Shown here piece by piece: positions 34,455 through 43,217 of a stretch of DNA of 64,000 bases; the first letter of the stretch is position 1, and the number at the start of each line of letters is the position of its first letter. The notes below the pieces were generated by a model. It had not been told where the DNA came from. It ran no database searches and saw nothing but the letters and a program-made list of their open reading frames with translations. This DNA is from Planococcus sp. ISL-110 (lineage in GTDB: Bacteria > Bacillota > Bacilli > Bacillales_A > Planococcaceae), in the NCBI RefSeq assembly GCF_018613575.1, contig NZ_JAGGPX010000015.1, positions 124,001 through 188,000 on the forward strand. Direction: 5' to 3'. The translations under genes were made by a program, and so were the position numbers.

Positions 34455-34545
34455 AGACTTGCGTACCCTTTGGAAGTTGTAATAATCAGACTACTGAGGT
34501 TTAATAGAGGGTGAGAGTATTTTCCAATACTAGGAGGCGGAATAA

Positions 34546-35289
34546 ATGAATTTAACAGGCAAAGTGGCAATCGTGACCGGCGGGGCGTCCGGCATCGGCT
34601 TGGCAACAGCAAAAGCGTTTCTTGAAAAAGGGGCGAAAGTAGTCATTGCGGATTACAATGAAGAAGGCGGCAAGCAGGCGGAACAGCAGCTGAATCAGGG
34701 AGACACCGATGTGGCTTTCGTTTACGTCGATGTAGCGAGCGAAGCATCAGTTGAACAATTGGTTTCCGCAACAGTCGAGCGTTACGGAAAAGTTGACATC
34801 ATGGTCAATAACGCAGGTATCGGTGTACTCGGTGTCACCCATGAATTGACATATGAAGATTATCATAAAATCATTTCCATTAACCAGGATGGCGTCTTTT
34901 TCGGTGCTAAACACGCCATCAAGAACATGCTGGTAAATGGGGATGGCGGGGTCATCGTCAATACATCCTCGATTTTGGGATCTGTCGGCGAGGGTGGTGC
35001 TTTTGCTTATAATGCAACTAAAGGTGCTGTAAATCTGATGACCAAGTCCTTGGCTTTGCAGTACGCTGAGCATGGAATTCGTGTCAATGCAGTGGCGCCT
35101 GGCTATGTCGAATCCGGTATGGTCAGCAGAGAAGCCCTGGGCGACTTTTATGACGCATTGGTGAGCAAGCACCCTGTCGGCAGACTGGGGCAGCCGGAAG
35201 AAATTGCGCATGCCATCGTCTTCCTCGTTGAAAATGAATTTGTGACCGGCAGTACATTGATGATTGACGGCGGCTATACCGCTCAGTAA
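34546..35289 (+). CDS. Short-chain dehydrogenase/reductase
   Basis: A 247-residue SDR, started at ATG 34546 behind AGGAGGCGG. Classical motifs: TGGASGIG cofactor loop at residue 12, NNAG at about 87, catalytic serine in NTSSILG near 142 and YNATKG (Tyr-x3-Lys) near 156, then NAVAPGYVES. The acidic residue after strand 2 (VVIADYNEEG) suggests NAD preference. Substrate unknown; relatives include glucose dehydrogenase and 3-oxoacyl reductases. A short terminator follows, so it is monocistronic. Confidence 0.9.
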   Translation: MNLTGKVAIVTGGASGIGLATAKAFLEKGAKVVIADYNEEGGKQAEQQLNQGDTDVAFVYVDVASEASVEQLVSATVERYGKVDIMVNNAGIGVLGVTHELTYEDYHKIISINQDGVFFGAKHAIKNMLVNGDGGVIVNTSSILGSVGEGGAFAYNATKGAVNLMTKSLALQYAEHGIRVNAVAPGYVESGMVSREALGDFYDALVSKHPVGRLGQPEEIAHAIVFLVENEFVTGSTLMIDGGYTAQ

Positions 35290-35303
35290 GTAAGATGCGA
35301 CAA

Positions 35304-35328
35304 GGAGCTGCTGCCTGCAGCTTTTTTT
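35304..35328 (+). terminator. Intrinsic terminator after the SDR gene
   Basis: Stem AGCTGC/GCAGCT with a five-base loop, then seven T. Confidence 0.65.
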
Positions 35329-35437
35329 ATTGGAAAGTTTTACTTCCGCTCATTAGGGAATTTTCAAATAAGGCCACATTATGGCAATGAAGAACGGCAT
35401 TAAAATGAGCAATGCCGAATCAAAAGGGGGGAGCTGC

Positions 35438-36136
35438 ATGAAGAAGCTGGGAATGATCGGCGGTACAGGACCAGAATCCACTGTCGACTACTACCGATCC
35501 ATTATCAACGAATTCCAGAAACGGACAGCAAGCCAAGAAAGCCTGCCGGAATTGCTGATCTATAGCATCAACATGTACAAAATATTCGACTTGCTCCAGA
35601 GCGGGCAGGAAGAAGAGCTGGCTGAATATTTGGCGGCCGCTGTACTGAGCCTGGAAAGAGCAGGGGCAGACTTCGCAGTCATTTCCGCCAATACACCGCA
35701 TATCGTCTTTGAAAAGATTCAGCAGAAAGTGAACATACCAATGATCAGCATTGTCGAAGCGACATACCGCAAGGCCCGGAATCTGGAGCTCCAAAAAATC
35801 GGCTTGCTGGGAACCCAGTTCACCATGGAAAACGATTTTTTCAAAAAGCCATTCACCGGAAATGGACAAGAGATTTTTGTGCCAAACAAGGATGAACAAC
35901 TATTTCTTCACGAGAAAATCGTTGAGGAGCTGGAACAGGGAATTGTTAAAGAAAAAACGAAAAAAGCGTTCCTGGCTATCGCTGAACGGATGATCGAGCA
36001 ACATCAGATCGAAGGCCTTATCCTCGGCTGTACTGAATTTCCGATGATCTTCAAACCTGAAGACCTGGACATTCCACAATTGAACACTGTGGAGATCCAT
36101 GTGGATGAGATTTTGAAAATGATTTTGGAAGACTGA
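35438..36136 (+). CDS. Aspartate/glutamate racemase-family protein
   Basis: A 232-residue protein, started at ATG 35438 behind AAAAGGGGGGAG. The first catalytic cysteine region appears as FAVISANTPHIV, where Asp/Glu racemases of the YgeA type usually have asparagine-threonine then histidine, and the second as LILGCTEFPMIF with the C-terminal cysteine. The start KLGMIGGTGPESTVDYY is family-typical. With threonine in place of the first cysteine (SANTPH), it may be a one-cysteine member, like some racemases and isomerases. Cytosolic; substrate not certain. Confidence 0.85.
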   Translation: MKKLGMIGGTGPESTVDYYRSIINEFQKRTASQESLPELLIYSINMYKIFDLLQSGQEEELAEYLAAAVLSLERAGADFAVISANTPHIVFEKIQQKVNIPMISIVEATYRKARNLELQKIGLLGTQFTMENDFFKKPFTGNGQEIFVPNKDEQLFLHEKIVEELEQGIVKEKTKKAFLAIAERMIEQHQIEGLILGCTEFPMIFKPEDLDIPQLNTVEIHVDEILKMILED

Positions 36137-36174
36137 TCATAGGAGTCGGTATATGCCATTCAAATCGAATATAG

Positions 36175-36260
36175 AGGCTGTCGCATACACCAGGTGTGAC
36201 TGTGGACAGCCAATTTAAGCTGCGTGATAACCGTCCTCATCAAGAGACGGTTATTTTTTA
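36175..36260 (+). terminator. Two hairpins after the racemase gene
   Basis: A nested hairpin at about 36176-36211 (GGCTGTC/GACAGCC outside, ACACC/GGTGT inside) is followed by an intrinsic terminator at 36227-36260 (ATAACCGTC/GACGGTTAT then TTTTTT). Confidence 0.7.
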
Positions 36261-36543
36261 TTGTTCCAAGTCTTTTTCAGTAAATCCGGTGAAAATCTGA
36301 TGGATGGAAAACAAGAGCTGGATAAAGTATGATAAAAGCAAAAGCCTCGCCTTTTGAGAGGGTGTTATCAAGTGATGATCGCAATTTAGTTGTCGGTGTG
36401 TCAGAAAAACAGCTGTAAAGCCTGGCAGTTGGAGAGTTGTTGTTATGTCAGGAGCCATCAAGCGCTCCCGCAAAACCCAGCTGTCTTCATGCCCGGTTTG
36501 CTTCCTTATATACGCAACCAAAAAACATAAGGAGTGGGCTCAT

Positions 36544-37230
36544 ATGATCCATGTAAAAGAAACAGACCAGAACAGTGGCAGCGCAGCGGAAAATCCGAAA
36601 GCTTTTATCCGGAACGACCAATACAATTTCATCAAGGACCAGACAAAAATTCTGGTTGCAGGCCAGGCCAGCACCAATGATATGGAAGTATTGAATGTCC
36701 TGAGGCATCTCGCGCACGAGAAAGTCTATAAGCTATTTCCCACACTCACTGAGGAACAGAAAAAACTTCTCAATCCATTGGTACAGGTGAAGGAACTTGG
36801 TGATGCGGAAGCATTCCTTGGACAGCTCCAGCCCTACATCATTCCATTTAAAGCAGTCACTGACCAAGGATTAAAGAAATTATTCCCAAAAGCAAAAAAA
36901 ATGAAAGGCCCGAAGCTGGAAAATATCAATTTCAACAGAACCTCCTATTTGGCTTGGACAGAAAGTTCCAGTCTGATGTATTTGGTGGCTGATGAAAACA
37001 ATCGGCTTATCGGTGTTCAAGGGAGCTTTACACGCAGCGAAAAGCAGGGCATCTGCACCATCTGCAATCGCCACAGCAAAGTCGGCATGTTCATCGCCAA
37101 GACGAAAAGCTCGGGGCAGGATCAATTTATCAAGCGCGGCAATTACATTTGCCAAGATTCTGCTGCCTGCAACGACAACGTCAATACCCTGAATCGCTTG
37201 AATGAATTTATCGGCCAGTTCCAGAAATAA
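36544..37230 (+). CDS. Elongation factor G-binding protein (FusB-like)
   Basis: A 228-residue protein, started at ATG 36544 behind AAGGAGTGG. The N-terminal half is a helical bundle (FIRNDQYNFIKDQTKILVAG). The C-terminal half holds the zinc-binding treble clef: CTICNRHSKVGMF and, about 30 residues on, YICQDSAACNDNVNTLNRL. This is the build of FusB/FusC and the chromosomal FBP family, which bind EF-G and release it from the ribosome after fusidic acid stalling. Whether it gives resistance here is not known. A decayed second tail of the family is at 49405. Confidence 0.85.
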   Translation: MIHVKETDQNSGSAAENPKAFIRNDQYNFIKDQTKILVAGQASTNDMEVLNVLRHLAHEKVYKLFPTLTEEQKKLLNPLVQVKELGDAEAFLGQLQPYIIPFKAVTDQGLKKLFPKAKKMKGPKLENINFNRTSYLAWTESSSLMYLVADENNRLIGVQGSFTRSEKQGICTICNRHSKVGMFIAKTKSSGQDQFIKRGNYICQDSAACNDNVNTLNRLNEFIGQFQK

Positions 37231-37365
37231 ACAAGCATGAAAGCAACCGTTTCCAGAAGTCGTTCCAATGGCTTATGGAGCGGTTTTTTTGTCGGAAAAA
37301 TGGTAGTATATAATAAAAAAATTTTCGCCCTAAAATTGATTTTTTTCTGAGAAAAATAAAATCCG

Positions 37366-37460
37366 GGCACTGTCTTATTCCAGACGGCCGCTTGAAAATC
37401 TCGAAGAGCATAAGCGGATTCTTGAAGCCATTAAATCGGAGGATGGAGAGTTTGCAGAAA
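37366..37460 (+). pseudogene. Remnant of a GntR-family (FCD domain) regulator
   Basis: In one frame: RRPLENLEEHKRILEAIKSE and DGEFAESTATMF, the usual last helices of FadR-type regulators (EH-x3-IL-x-AI). No DNA-binding part is present and the frame runs straight into unrelated sequence. Confidence 0.5.
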
Positions 37461-37544
37461 GCACAGCAACAATGTTCGGCAAGCGTGGATGCATACGATG
37501 CAAAAGGTAGAGAAGTGGAATGTGATTATGGTGACGAAAACATT

Positions 37545-37850
37545 CTAAAGACAAGCTTGGAAAAAATTCCAGAAAGGATTCAAATGTATGGCAAGAAGAG
37601 TCTCTTTAACTGGATGGGTGTGGCCAATGGCGCTTCACAGCATCCTTCTGTAGACAGGGTGCTGGCATTAAAAGAAGATATCCAATCGGCTGAATAAGTT
37701 GCAATTTTTGGCCGGTCGGAAAAAGTGGATCTTTTATGGGGCAGCCTGATCAACGGCATGTCTTCACATATCTTTGATTATGATGAGATCCACCTAGACA
37801 CCATCCATCACCCAAGTGGAGCTGCTATCCATCCCGGCGGATGCTTTCAG
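37545..37850 (+). pseudogene. Remnant of an MmgE/PrpD-family protein
   Basis: One frame reads KKSLFNWMGVANGASQHPSV, a TAA at 37695-37697, then VAIFGRSEKVDLLWGSLING and HIFDYDEIHLDTIHHPSGAA. This is the N-terminal third of MmgE/PrpD (2-methylcitrate dehydratase-like) enzymes. It has an internal stop and ends abruptly near 37850. A GntR remnant directly ahead suggests that a small catabolic locus once stood here. Confidence 0.7.
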
Positions 37851-37889
37851 CCGGTTGCACTGTCTTCGCCATGCGTCGCTTTTTTGCTC

Positions 37890-38073
37890 CATATCCTATT
37901 ATTTAGTAGTTCAAGACTATTTAGAAGAAAGAGCAGAAGGCGGCGATTGTTTTAAGCAAGTGAGTGGCGATATCATTTCGGCCAGAACTCCGGGAACCTT
38001 GGTGGGCTGCCGGCTTGACGACTTTGAACAACTCGAGAATCCAGTGGAAGAACTGAAAGGGCAGGAGCAGTAA
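37890..38073 (+). pseudogene. C-terminal fragment of an unidentified gene
   Basis: The frame ends QDYLEERAEGGDCFKQVSGD, then TPGTLVGCRLDDFEQLEN and PVEELKGQEQ before the TAA at 38071-38073. The composition is protein-like and a terminator follows directly, so it is probably the end of a former gene. The family is not recognised. Confidence 0.35.
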
Positions 38074-38088
38074 GCGGCCTATCCGCAA

Positions 38089-38134
38089 AAAAGACCGCTG
38101 TAGTCCAAAATGAAATTGGAGCACAGCGGTCTTT
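38089..38134 (+). terminator. Intrinsic terminator between converging transcripts
   Basis: Long stem AAGACCGCTGT-GTCCAA paired with TTGGA-CACAGCGGTCTT, with A and T runs on either side, usable in both directions. Confidence 0.75.
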
Positions 38135-38156
38135 CACGTGGAGCAAAGTAAATCTC

Positions 38157-38513
38157 TTAAAAGGCATATTGGAATAAAGCATAATAGAGAGGGCTAAGAA
38201 AAACCAACATCAACACACCGGAAATAATGGTCATGGATAGAGTGCCAGCTTCTGGTTCTTCCGCCGTGACATGCGACTTGATAAAGAAGAAAAACAACAA
38301 GTCCCATAAGATCACAGCCGCAAAGATCACTTGCCAAACAAACGGCGTGAAGATCTGGTAATGGGTGACAAACCCAAAAAGGCCTACCCAGGCAATAACC
38401 GTGAATGCCAGATCAATCAGGAAAATGGCGCTCCGATAGCCGCCATGAATGAAGAAGCCAATCGTGGACGTAGCTAGAAATGCCGCGTATATGTACCAAA
38501 AAATTTGTATCAT
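38157..38513 (-). CDS. Four-helix membrane protein of unknown function
   Basis: A 118-residue protein with four predicted helices (residues about 4-22, 28-48, 57-78 and 92-115), started at ATG 38513 behind GAAAGAAGGAAT. Helix 1 and 2 are joined by HGGYRS. A charged loop (KSHVTAEEPEAG) lies before the last helix. It resembles small uncharacterised Bacilli membrane proteins. It is divergent from the alkylation repair operon. Confidence 0.65.
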   Translation of the reverse strand: MIQIFWYIYAAFLATSTIGFFIHGGYRSAIFLIDLAFTVIAWVGLFGFVTHYQIFTPFVWQVIFAAVILWDLLFFFFIKSHVTAEEPEAGTLSMTIISGVLMLVFLSPLYYALFQYAF

Positions 38514-38741
38514 GAACTTATTCCTTCTTTCATAGATATCTTCTTCATTATAAGAGAAGGCGGTTGGAAATAAAATTCTTTCGCTCGCGATTTTTCGGAC
38601 TGTAAGGGCAAGATTGAGGATGCATCTCCCAGTTCACGGTTATAAAATGGAGAAAACAAAAAAAGCGGAAAGCTGAAGATTGTGCAGTTCTTGGATATAA
38701 TGGAGCAAAGAACACTCAATAAAGCGGAAGGAGACCGAGTC

Positions 38742-39311
38742 ATGGAGAAAATGTGTTTTTCCTTTGAAGAGATGTGGGAAAAAGTCATGGCCTGCGACCG
38801 GAAGTATGATGGCCTCTTCTACACAGCGGTCAAAACAACCAAAATTTACTGCCGTCCATCTTGCCGGTCCCGAAAACCGAAGAAAAGCAATGTCGAGTTC
38901 TATTCGACCATGGCCGAAGCCGAAGCGAAAGGATTTCGGGCATGCAAAAGATGCCAGCCTGAAACGGAATATTCGCCCGATGAAGAACTTGCCCGTAACG
39001 TGATGGATTACCTGTCGGCCAATTACCGGGAAAGCATCAGCCTGCAGGACATAGCCGACCATATTGGCATGAGTCCATCTTACCTCGAACGCGTATTCAA
39101 GCAGGAAACGTCCGAAACTCCGCGTTCCTGTTTGGAGAGGATTCGTATCGACAAAGCAGCACATCTCTTGAAGCAGAGCAACTTATCCAATCTTGACGTA
39201 TGTTTTGAAACGGGATTTCAAAGCCCCTCCAATTTCTATAAAATCTTTCGCAAGCTTAAGGCCCACTCCCCGCATGAATTCCGGAAGCTGAACGAGCCGG
39301 TTTCGTCATGA
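38742..39311 (+). CDS. adaA: Methylphosphotriester-DNA methyltransferase and activator of the adaptive response
   Basis: A 189-residue AdaA, started at ATG 38742 behind GCGGAAGGAG. The N-terminal zinc domain holds the four cysteines IYCRPSCRSR and FRACKRCQPE; the first accepts the methyl group from a DNA phosphotriester. Residues 90-185 are an AraC-type double helix-turn-helix (SLQDIADHIGMSPSYLERVF). Methylation turns it into an activator. It overlaps alkA by four bases, so the operon is ada-alkA-ogt and probably self-activated by alkylation damage. Confidence 0.93.
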   Translation: MEKMCFSFEEMWEKVMACDRKYDGLFYTAVKTTKIYCRPSCRSRKPKKSNVEFYSTMAEAEAKGFRACKRCQPETEYSPDEELARNVMDYLSANYRESISLQDIADHIGMSPSYLERVFKQETSETPRSCLERIRIDKAAHLLKQSNLSNLDVCFETGFQSPSNFYKIFRKLKAHSPHEFRKLNEPVSS

Positions 39312-40204
39312 AGAAGGGGGATGATGAGCTATATATGGATATTAAAACGCCAGCTGATTTCAATTTCGCACAATGTCTTATTCACCTCGGCCGGTCTTCT
39401 CAGGAAAATCTGTATCAGCTTAAAGATGGAGCTTTGACCAAAGTGCTGAAACTTAACGGGCAGCTTGTGCTGTTTCATGTAAGTCCCGCAGGTGGCACTT
39501 TGCGCCTAGAGTTCCCGCTCGGTGCTCCGCCTGAAACAGAAAGAAAAATGGCCGCTGTCCATGTGGAAGAATGGTTTGATCTGAAAACGGATTTGAAGGG
39601 ATTTTATGCGATGGCGGAAACGGATCCGGTGCTGAGTAAGGTGGTCCAACAATACCACGGGTTACGGGTCATCGGCGTTCCGGATTTGTTTGAAGCACTT
39701 GTATGGGCGGTCATGGGCCAGCAAATCAATCTGGCGTTCGCTTATACCTTGAAGAAAAGGTTTGTCGAGAATTACGGGGAATCGCTCATTTACGAAGGCG
39801 AGCACTATTGGGCGTTTCCAAGTCCTGAGACCATCGCCGAACTGACCGTTGCTGACTTAAAGGCGCTGCAGCTGACTGGGAGGAAAGCGGAGTACATTCT
39901 GGGCATTGCTGCGGCAATGGCTAAAGGCGATCTGCAAAAAGAACAGCTGCTCCAAGAAACGGACATGGAGCGTTCTTTACTGGAGATTCGGGGGATTGGC
40001 GCATGGTCGGCCAATTATGTCATGATGAAATGCCTGAACAGCCAATCGGCCTTTCCGCTGGCGGACGTCGGCCTGCACAATGCATTAAAGGCCCAATTAG
40101 AAATGGAACGGAAACCGACAGCCGAAGAAATCACTGAGCTGGCGAAAAATTGGGAAGGGTGGCAGGCATATGCCACATTCTATCTATGGAGGTCTTTATT
40201 ATGA
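39308..40204 (+). CDS. alkA: DNA-3-methyladenine glycosylase II
   Basis: A 298-residue AlkA-type glycosylase that removes alkylated purines. The helix-hairpin-helix motif is LLEIRGIGAWSANYVMM, and the catalytic aspartate follows in FPLADVGLHNAL. The N-terminal part is the AlkA-specific beta domain. The ATG at 39308 overlaps the adaA stop; a second ATG at 39335 is possible. It overlaps ogt by four bases. Confidence 0.92.
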   Translation: MKKGDDELYMDIKTPADFNFAQCLIHLGRSSQENLYQLKDGALTKVLKLNGQLVLFHVSPAGGTLRLEFPLGAPPETERKMAAVHVEEWFDLKTDLKGFYAMAETDPVLSKVVQQYHGLRVIGVPDLFEALVWAVMGQQINLAFAYTLKKRFVENYGESLIYEGEHYWAFPSPETIAELTVADLKALQLTGRKAEYILGIAAAMAKGDLQKEQLLQETDMERSLLEIRGIGAWSANYVMMKCLNSQSAFPLADVGLHNALKAQLEMERKPTAEEITELAKNWEGWQAYATFYLWRSLL

Positions 40205-40692
40205 ATGAATTGCATCATGCAGAATTCCAATCCCCAATCGGCATCGTAGAAATCGTCGGAACGGACGAAGCAATCATTTCCATCCTGTTCAGCGAAAAAA
40301 ACAGAGTCGATTACCCAATCAGTCCGGACAGCCCGCAGGTAATTGTAGATTGCCAACAGCAGCTGGAAGAATACTTTAAAGGACAGCGCATGGAATTCGA
40401 TTTTCCTGTCACATCTACAGGCACTCCATTCCAGCAGAAGGTATGGGCTGCATTAACCGAGGTTCCATATGCCGAAACCGTCTCATACGGGGCAATTGCC
40501 AAAGCAATCGGCAGCGACAAAGCCGTAAGGGCGGTGGGGAATGCCAACAGCAAAAACAAGCTGACCATTGTCGTGCCTTGCCACCGGATCATTGGATCCA
40601 CCGGCAAACTGACAGGCTACGCCGGTACGCTGACCCGGAAAGAATGGCTGCTCCGCCATGAAAAAGAGTTTGCTAAAACACCCAAACCCTAA
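40201..40692 (+). CDS. ogt: Methylated-DNA--protein-cysteine methyltransferase
   Basis: A 163-residue O6-alkylguanine-DNA alkyltransferase, started at ATG 40201 with GGAGG in the end of alkA. The acceptor cysteine lies in IVVPCHRIIG near residue 127, and the DNA-recognition helix before it reads SYGAIAKAIGSDKAVRAVGN. It repairs O6-methylguanine in a single suicide transfer. It is the last gene of the ada operon. Confidence 0.95.
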   Translation: MNELHHAEFQSPIGIVEIVGTDEAIISILFSEKNRVDYPISPDSPQVIVDCQQQLEEYFKGQRMEFDFPVTSTGTPFQQKVWAALTEVPYAETVSYGAIAKAIGSDKAVRAVGNANSKNKLTIVVPCHRIIGSTGKLTGYAGTLTRKEWLLRHEKEFAKTPKP

Positions 40693-40705
40693 ACTAAGCA
40701 ATAAT

Positions 40706-40739
40706 AAAACCCCAGCTGATTTTGATTAGCTGGGGTTTT
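40706..40739. terminator. Bidirectional intrinsic terminator
   Basis: Stem AAAACCCCAGCT/AGCTGGGGTTTT between the converging ogt and sortase genes. Confidence 0.85.
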
Positions 40740-40752
40740 GTGATATTCATGT

Positions 40753-41718
40753 TTATTGTGCTTCGGCTTTTTCGGATTCGTTCAAATCAACATCCACCGA
40801 AGTGACGAAATAGCGCTTCGTGTCATCCGTTTCGAGTTCAACTTTCTTTCTGTCAAACAGCGAGACGGTTTCGATTTTCTCTATTTCGCCTGTCTCAATA
40901 TCTTTTTCATAAATGCGGTAGCCGATAATGGCATCGTCACGCACCGCATGCCAAGAGATGTTGAAAGCAGTAGCCGCCACGTTTGCAGGTGGCTCTGGCT
41001 GCGTTTCACTGACACTTGAATCGGACACCAATTCCGCTGTCACGACTAACCGTTCTTCATGTGAGCCAATATCGCGGTTAAAATCACCGGTGCAAGTGAT
41101 CAAGTTGATCATCCGCTTATCAGAGTTGCCGAAGATTTCTTCAATCGGCGCTCTATCGGTTTCATAGCTGGTCAAGTTTTTCACTTCGAACACCATCTCG
41201 CGTCCATCGGCATCCGTCAAAATAACGGTTTCCCCGACCTTTACATCTTTCAATTCATAAAAGACCGCCGGACCCGTCAAGCTGTCGACATGTCCAGCCA
41301 ACACGGCATGGCCTTTGGCACCGGCCTTAAAGCCGGGCTCAAACCAGCCCACCTGATCCACATCTTCCGGCACACCCATTTCGCCGTTATCCAAAATGCC
41401 AGTCGGTTCGATGGCCGCTTTGACCCCGATGGAAGGAACTTCAATCTGGGAAGGTTCCATGCCTTTTATGCTTTCCTGGCGTTCGCGCTGCAGCATTTGC
41501 AGTTTTTCCCGCTGTTCCGGAAGGATGGGAAACTCTGCAATCTTATCAACATAGTTGCCGGACACCTCTTCCTCATCTGCCGCTTGTTCGGTTTGTTCAG
41601 CCTCTACGAGGGGGGCGACTCCTCTTTCAGCCGTTGGACTGGCAGCCAAAGGCTCCAAAATGATAAACAAAGCGAGACATAAAATGATTGCCGTTCCCAT
41701 AGTGACAAGTTGCTTCAT
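40753..41718 (-). CDS. Class F sortase with C-terminal fibronectin-like domain
   Basis: A 321-residue membrane-anchored transpeptidase, started at ATG 41718 with AAGAGGG ahead. It has an N-terminal helix (residues 8-25), an acidic linker, and a sortase domain at about 90-230 with the catalytic histidine in VLAGHVDS, cysteine in INLITCTGD and arginine in HEERLVV. Residues about 243-318 look like a fibronectin type III-like module (PPANVAATAFNISWHAVRDD, IGYRIYEK), unusual for class F sortases. The neighbouring gene upstream encodes a protein with an MPATG sorting signal, its likely substrate. Confidence 0.85.
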   Translation of the reverse strand: MKQLVTMGTAIILCLALFIILEPLAASPTAERGVAPLVEAEQTEQAADEEEVSGNYVDKIAEFPILPEQREKLQMLQRERQESIKGMEPSQIEVPSIGVKAAIEPTGILDNGEMGVPEDVDQVGWFEPGFKAGAKGHAVLAGHVDSLTGPAVFYELKDVKVGETVILTDADGREMVFEVKNLTSYETDRAPIEEIFGNSDKRMINLITCTGDFNRDIGSHEERLVVTAELVSDSSVSETQPEPPANVAATAFNISWHAVRDDAIIGYRIYEKDIETGEIEKIETVSLFDRKKVELETDDTKRYFVTSVDVDLNESEKAEAQ

Positions 41719-41775
41719 CTGCATTCCCTCTTTTCCTATCAGGAACAGAGAGAGCCACTGGCCCTCCCTGAACTG

Positions 41776-43110
41776 TTATTGCTGGTTTTTGGTTTGGCGG
41801 TACGTGATTGTTCCAGCTGCCAATAAGATCATCGTGCTCAATGTGATCCAAAGAATCATGGTATTCGACTGGCCAGCAGTGCCGCCAAGTCCTGTTGCCG
41901 GCATTTTTTCAGGTGCCGTATTTTTAAAGCTCTCAGGGAATTGATCAACGATTGCGCCGCTCAAGCCTTTGCCGATATCAAACATGATCGCATAGCCTGT
42001 ACGGTACGTTTCATACGATGCTGCATAATCGCCTGCTACGTATTGTTGGAATGTATCTACAACTGAGGTTTCATGTGCTTGTACGCCTGCAATGGTTTCA
42101 TCTAGAGGCATACGGTCTTCCGTCGCGCTGTTGAGGAACGTTCCAAGGTCCGTTGCGAACGTGCTCGTCAAGGTGTTTGTTGCTTCTTCTACAGCGGACT
42201 GATCGTCAGCTGCTGCAGCGGAAGATAAATCGCTTTGAACGGAAATATGTTCATTGTTCCATAGTTTTACAAATTGCTTGCTTGCTTCTTCACCGTAGAC
42301 AGAAGCGAGGGCTGCACGGAATTCTTCTGTGTTTTGGTCTTGTGCCCAATCGGCAAAATCAAAGTCTTCAGAACCATTATATCCTTTTGTCATGCTCAGT
42401 TGCGCCAAAGCGAAATGCTCAGCTGCAATGCGGTTTACCGTCGAACGGAAATCACCGGCTGGTGTGTTCGGATCAGAAAACTGATCTGGGAATTGAACGG
42501 AAATCGCTCCACTGATGGCACTTCCGGCTTCAAAGATTTGCGTAAAGCCTTCCAGATAAGAAGTGTAAGCGGCTTCGTATTCACCGGCTACATACAGGTC
42601 GAATGTGTCTTGTACATAATCCTCATGCTGGCGAAGTGCTGCAGTCGCGCCGTCTTCTGGAAGATTGCCTTCTGTTGCAGTGCCAAGAAATGCGCCCATG
42701 TCGTCAACAAATGATTGGATTTCGACTAACGCTTCTTCTTGCATGGCTTCGTCGCCGTCTTTAACTGCAGCGGCGTAATCGTCCGTGCCCATATTGTGCA
42801 TATCGAAGATTTCGACAAAAGCAGCTCCGCCTTCTTCACCGTAAACGGAGGCGATGACCGGCTCCATGTCAGCAGCGTTGGCATCGAGTGCCGCTACTGC
42901 AGCTTCTGCGGCTTTATCGCCATCATAGACTTTCATCATGGAATCTACGGCCAGTGCATAATGCTCCGACAATAAGGAATCCAATGTTGCGCGTAGTTCC
43001 ACGCCTGTCGTTTCAGTTGGTGAATTCTCATTTGCTAATGCAGTTGTGCCCATTCCAGGAATCAGTAACGCAGCTCCGAGTACGGGTGCTAAGACTTTTT
43101 TCCATTTCAT
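41776..43110 (-). CDS. Cell wall-anchored two-repeat surface protein with MPATG sorting signal
   Basis: A 444-residue surface protein, started at ATG 43110 behind GAGGAGTGG. It has a signal peptide ending at ALA. Two homologous helical repeats of about 180 residues follow: each has ALAVDSMMKVYDG or ALAQLSMTKGYNG, then ASVYGEE and FPDQF/FPESF. The C-terminus has the signal MPATG, a hydrophobic stretch (LWITLSTMILLAAG) and a basic end (YRQTKNQQ), the layout needed for sortase anchoring. The sortase gene follows 57 bases downstream. The repeat family is not recognised. Confidence 0.8.
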   Translation of the reverse strand: MKWKKVLAPVLGAALLIPGMGTTALANENSPTETTGVELRATLDSLLSEHYALAVDSMMKVYDGDKAAEAAVAALDANAADMEPVIASVYGEEGGAAFVEIFDMHNMGTDDYAAAVKDGDEAMQEEALVEIQSFVDDMGAFLGTATEGNLPEDGATAALRQHEDYVQDTFDLYVAGEYEAAYTSYLEGFTQIFEAGSAISGAISVQFPDQFSDPNTPAGDFRSTVNRIAAEHFALAQLSMTKGYNGSEDFDFADWAQDQNTEEFRAALASVYGEEASKQFVKLWNNEHISVQSDLSSAAAADDQSAVEEATNTLTSTFATDLGTFLNSATEDRMPLDETIAGVQAHETSVVDTFQQYVAGDYAASYETYRTGYAIMFDIGKGLSGAIVDQFPESFKNTAPEKMPATGLGGTAGQSNTMILWITLSTMILLAAGTITYRQTKNQQ

Positions 43111-43217
43111 ATAAAACCACTCCTCATTTTAAAGTTTCTTACATACACAACGGAGCGGTTCAGGAATTAGATCACATTTTCGCAAAAAAATAAAAAAGAA
43201 GTTGTACACGGAGTCAG

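Noticed and set aside
36445-36543. Leader peptide or longer N-terminus for the FusB-like gene
   Set aside because: The extra frame is in phase with the gene but has no ribosome site, while ATG 36544 has a strong one. An inducible leader peptide cannot be shown.
37392-37955. Two short genes at 37392-37697 and 37725-37955
   Set aside because: Both are in the same frame and together read as an MmgE/PrpD fragment with an internal stop, so they are parts of one pseudogene.
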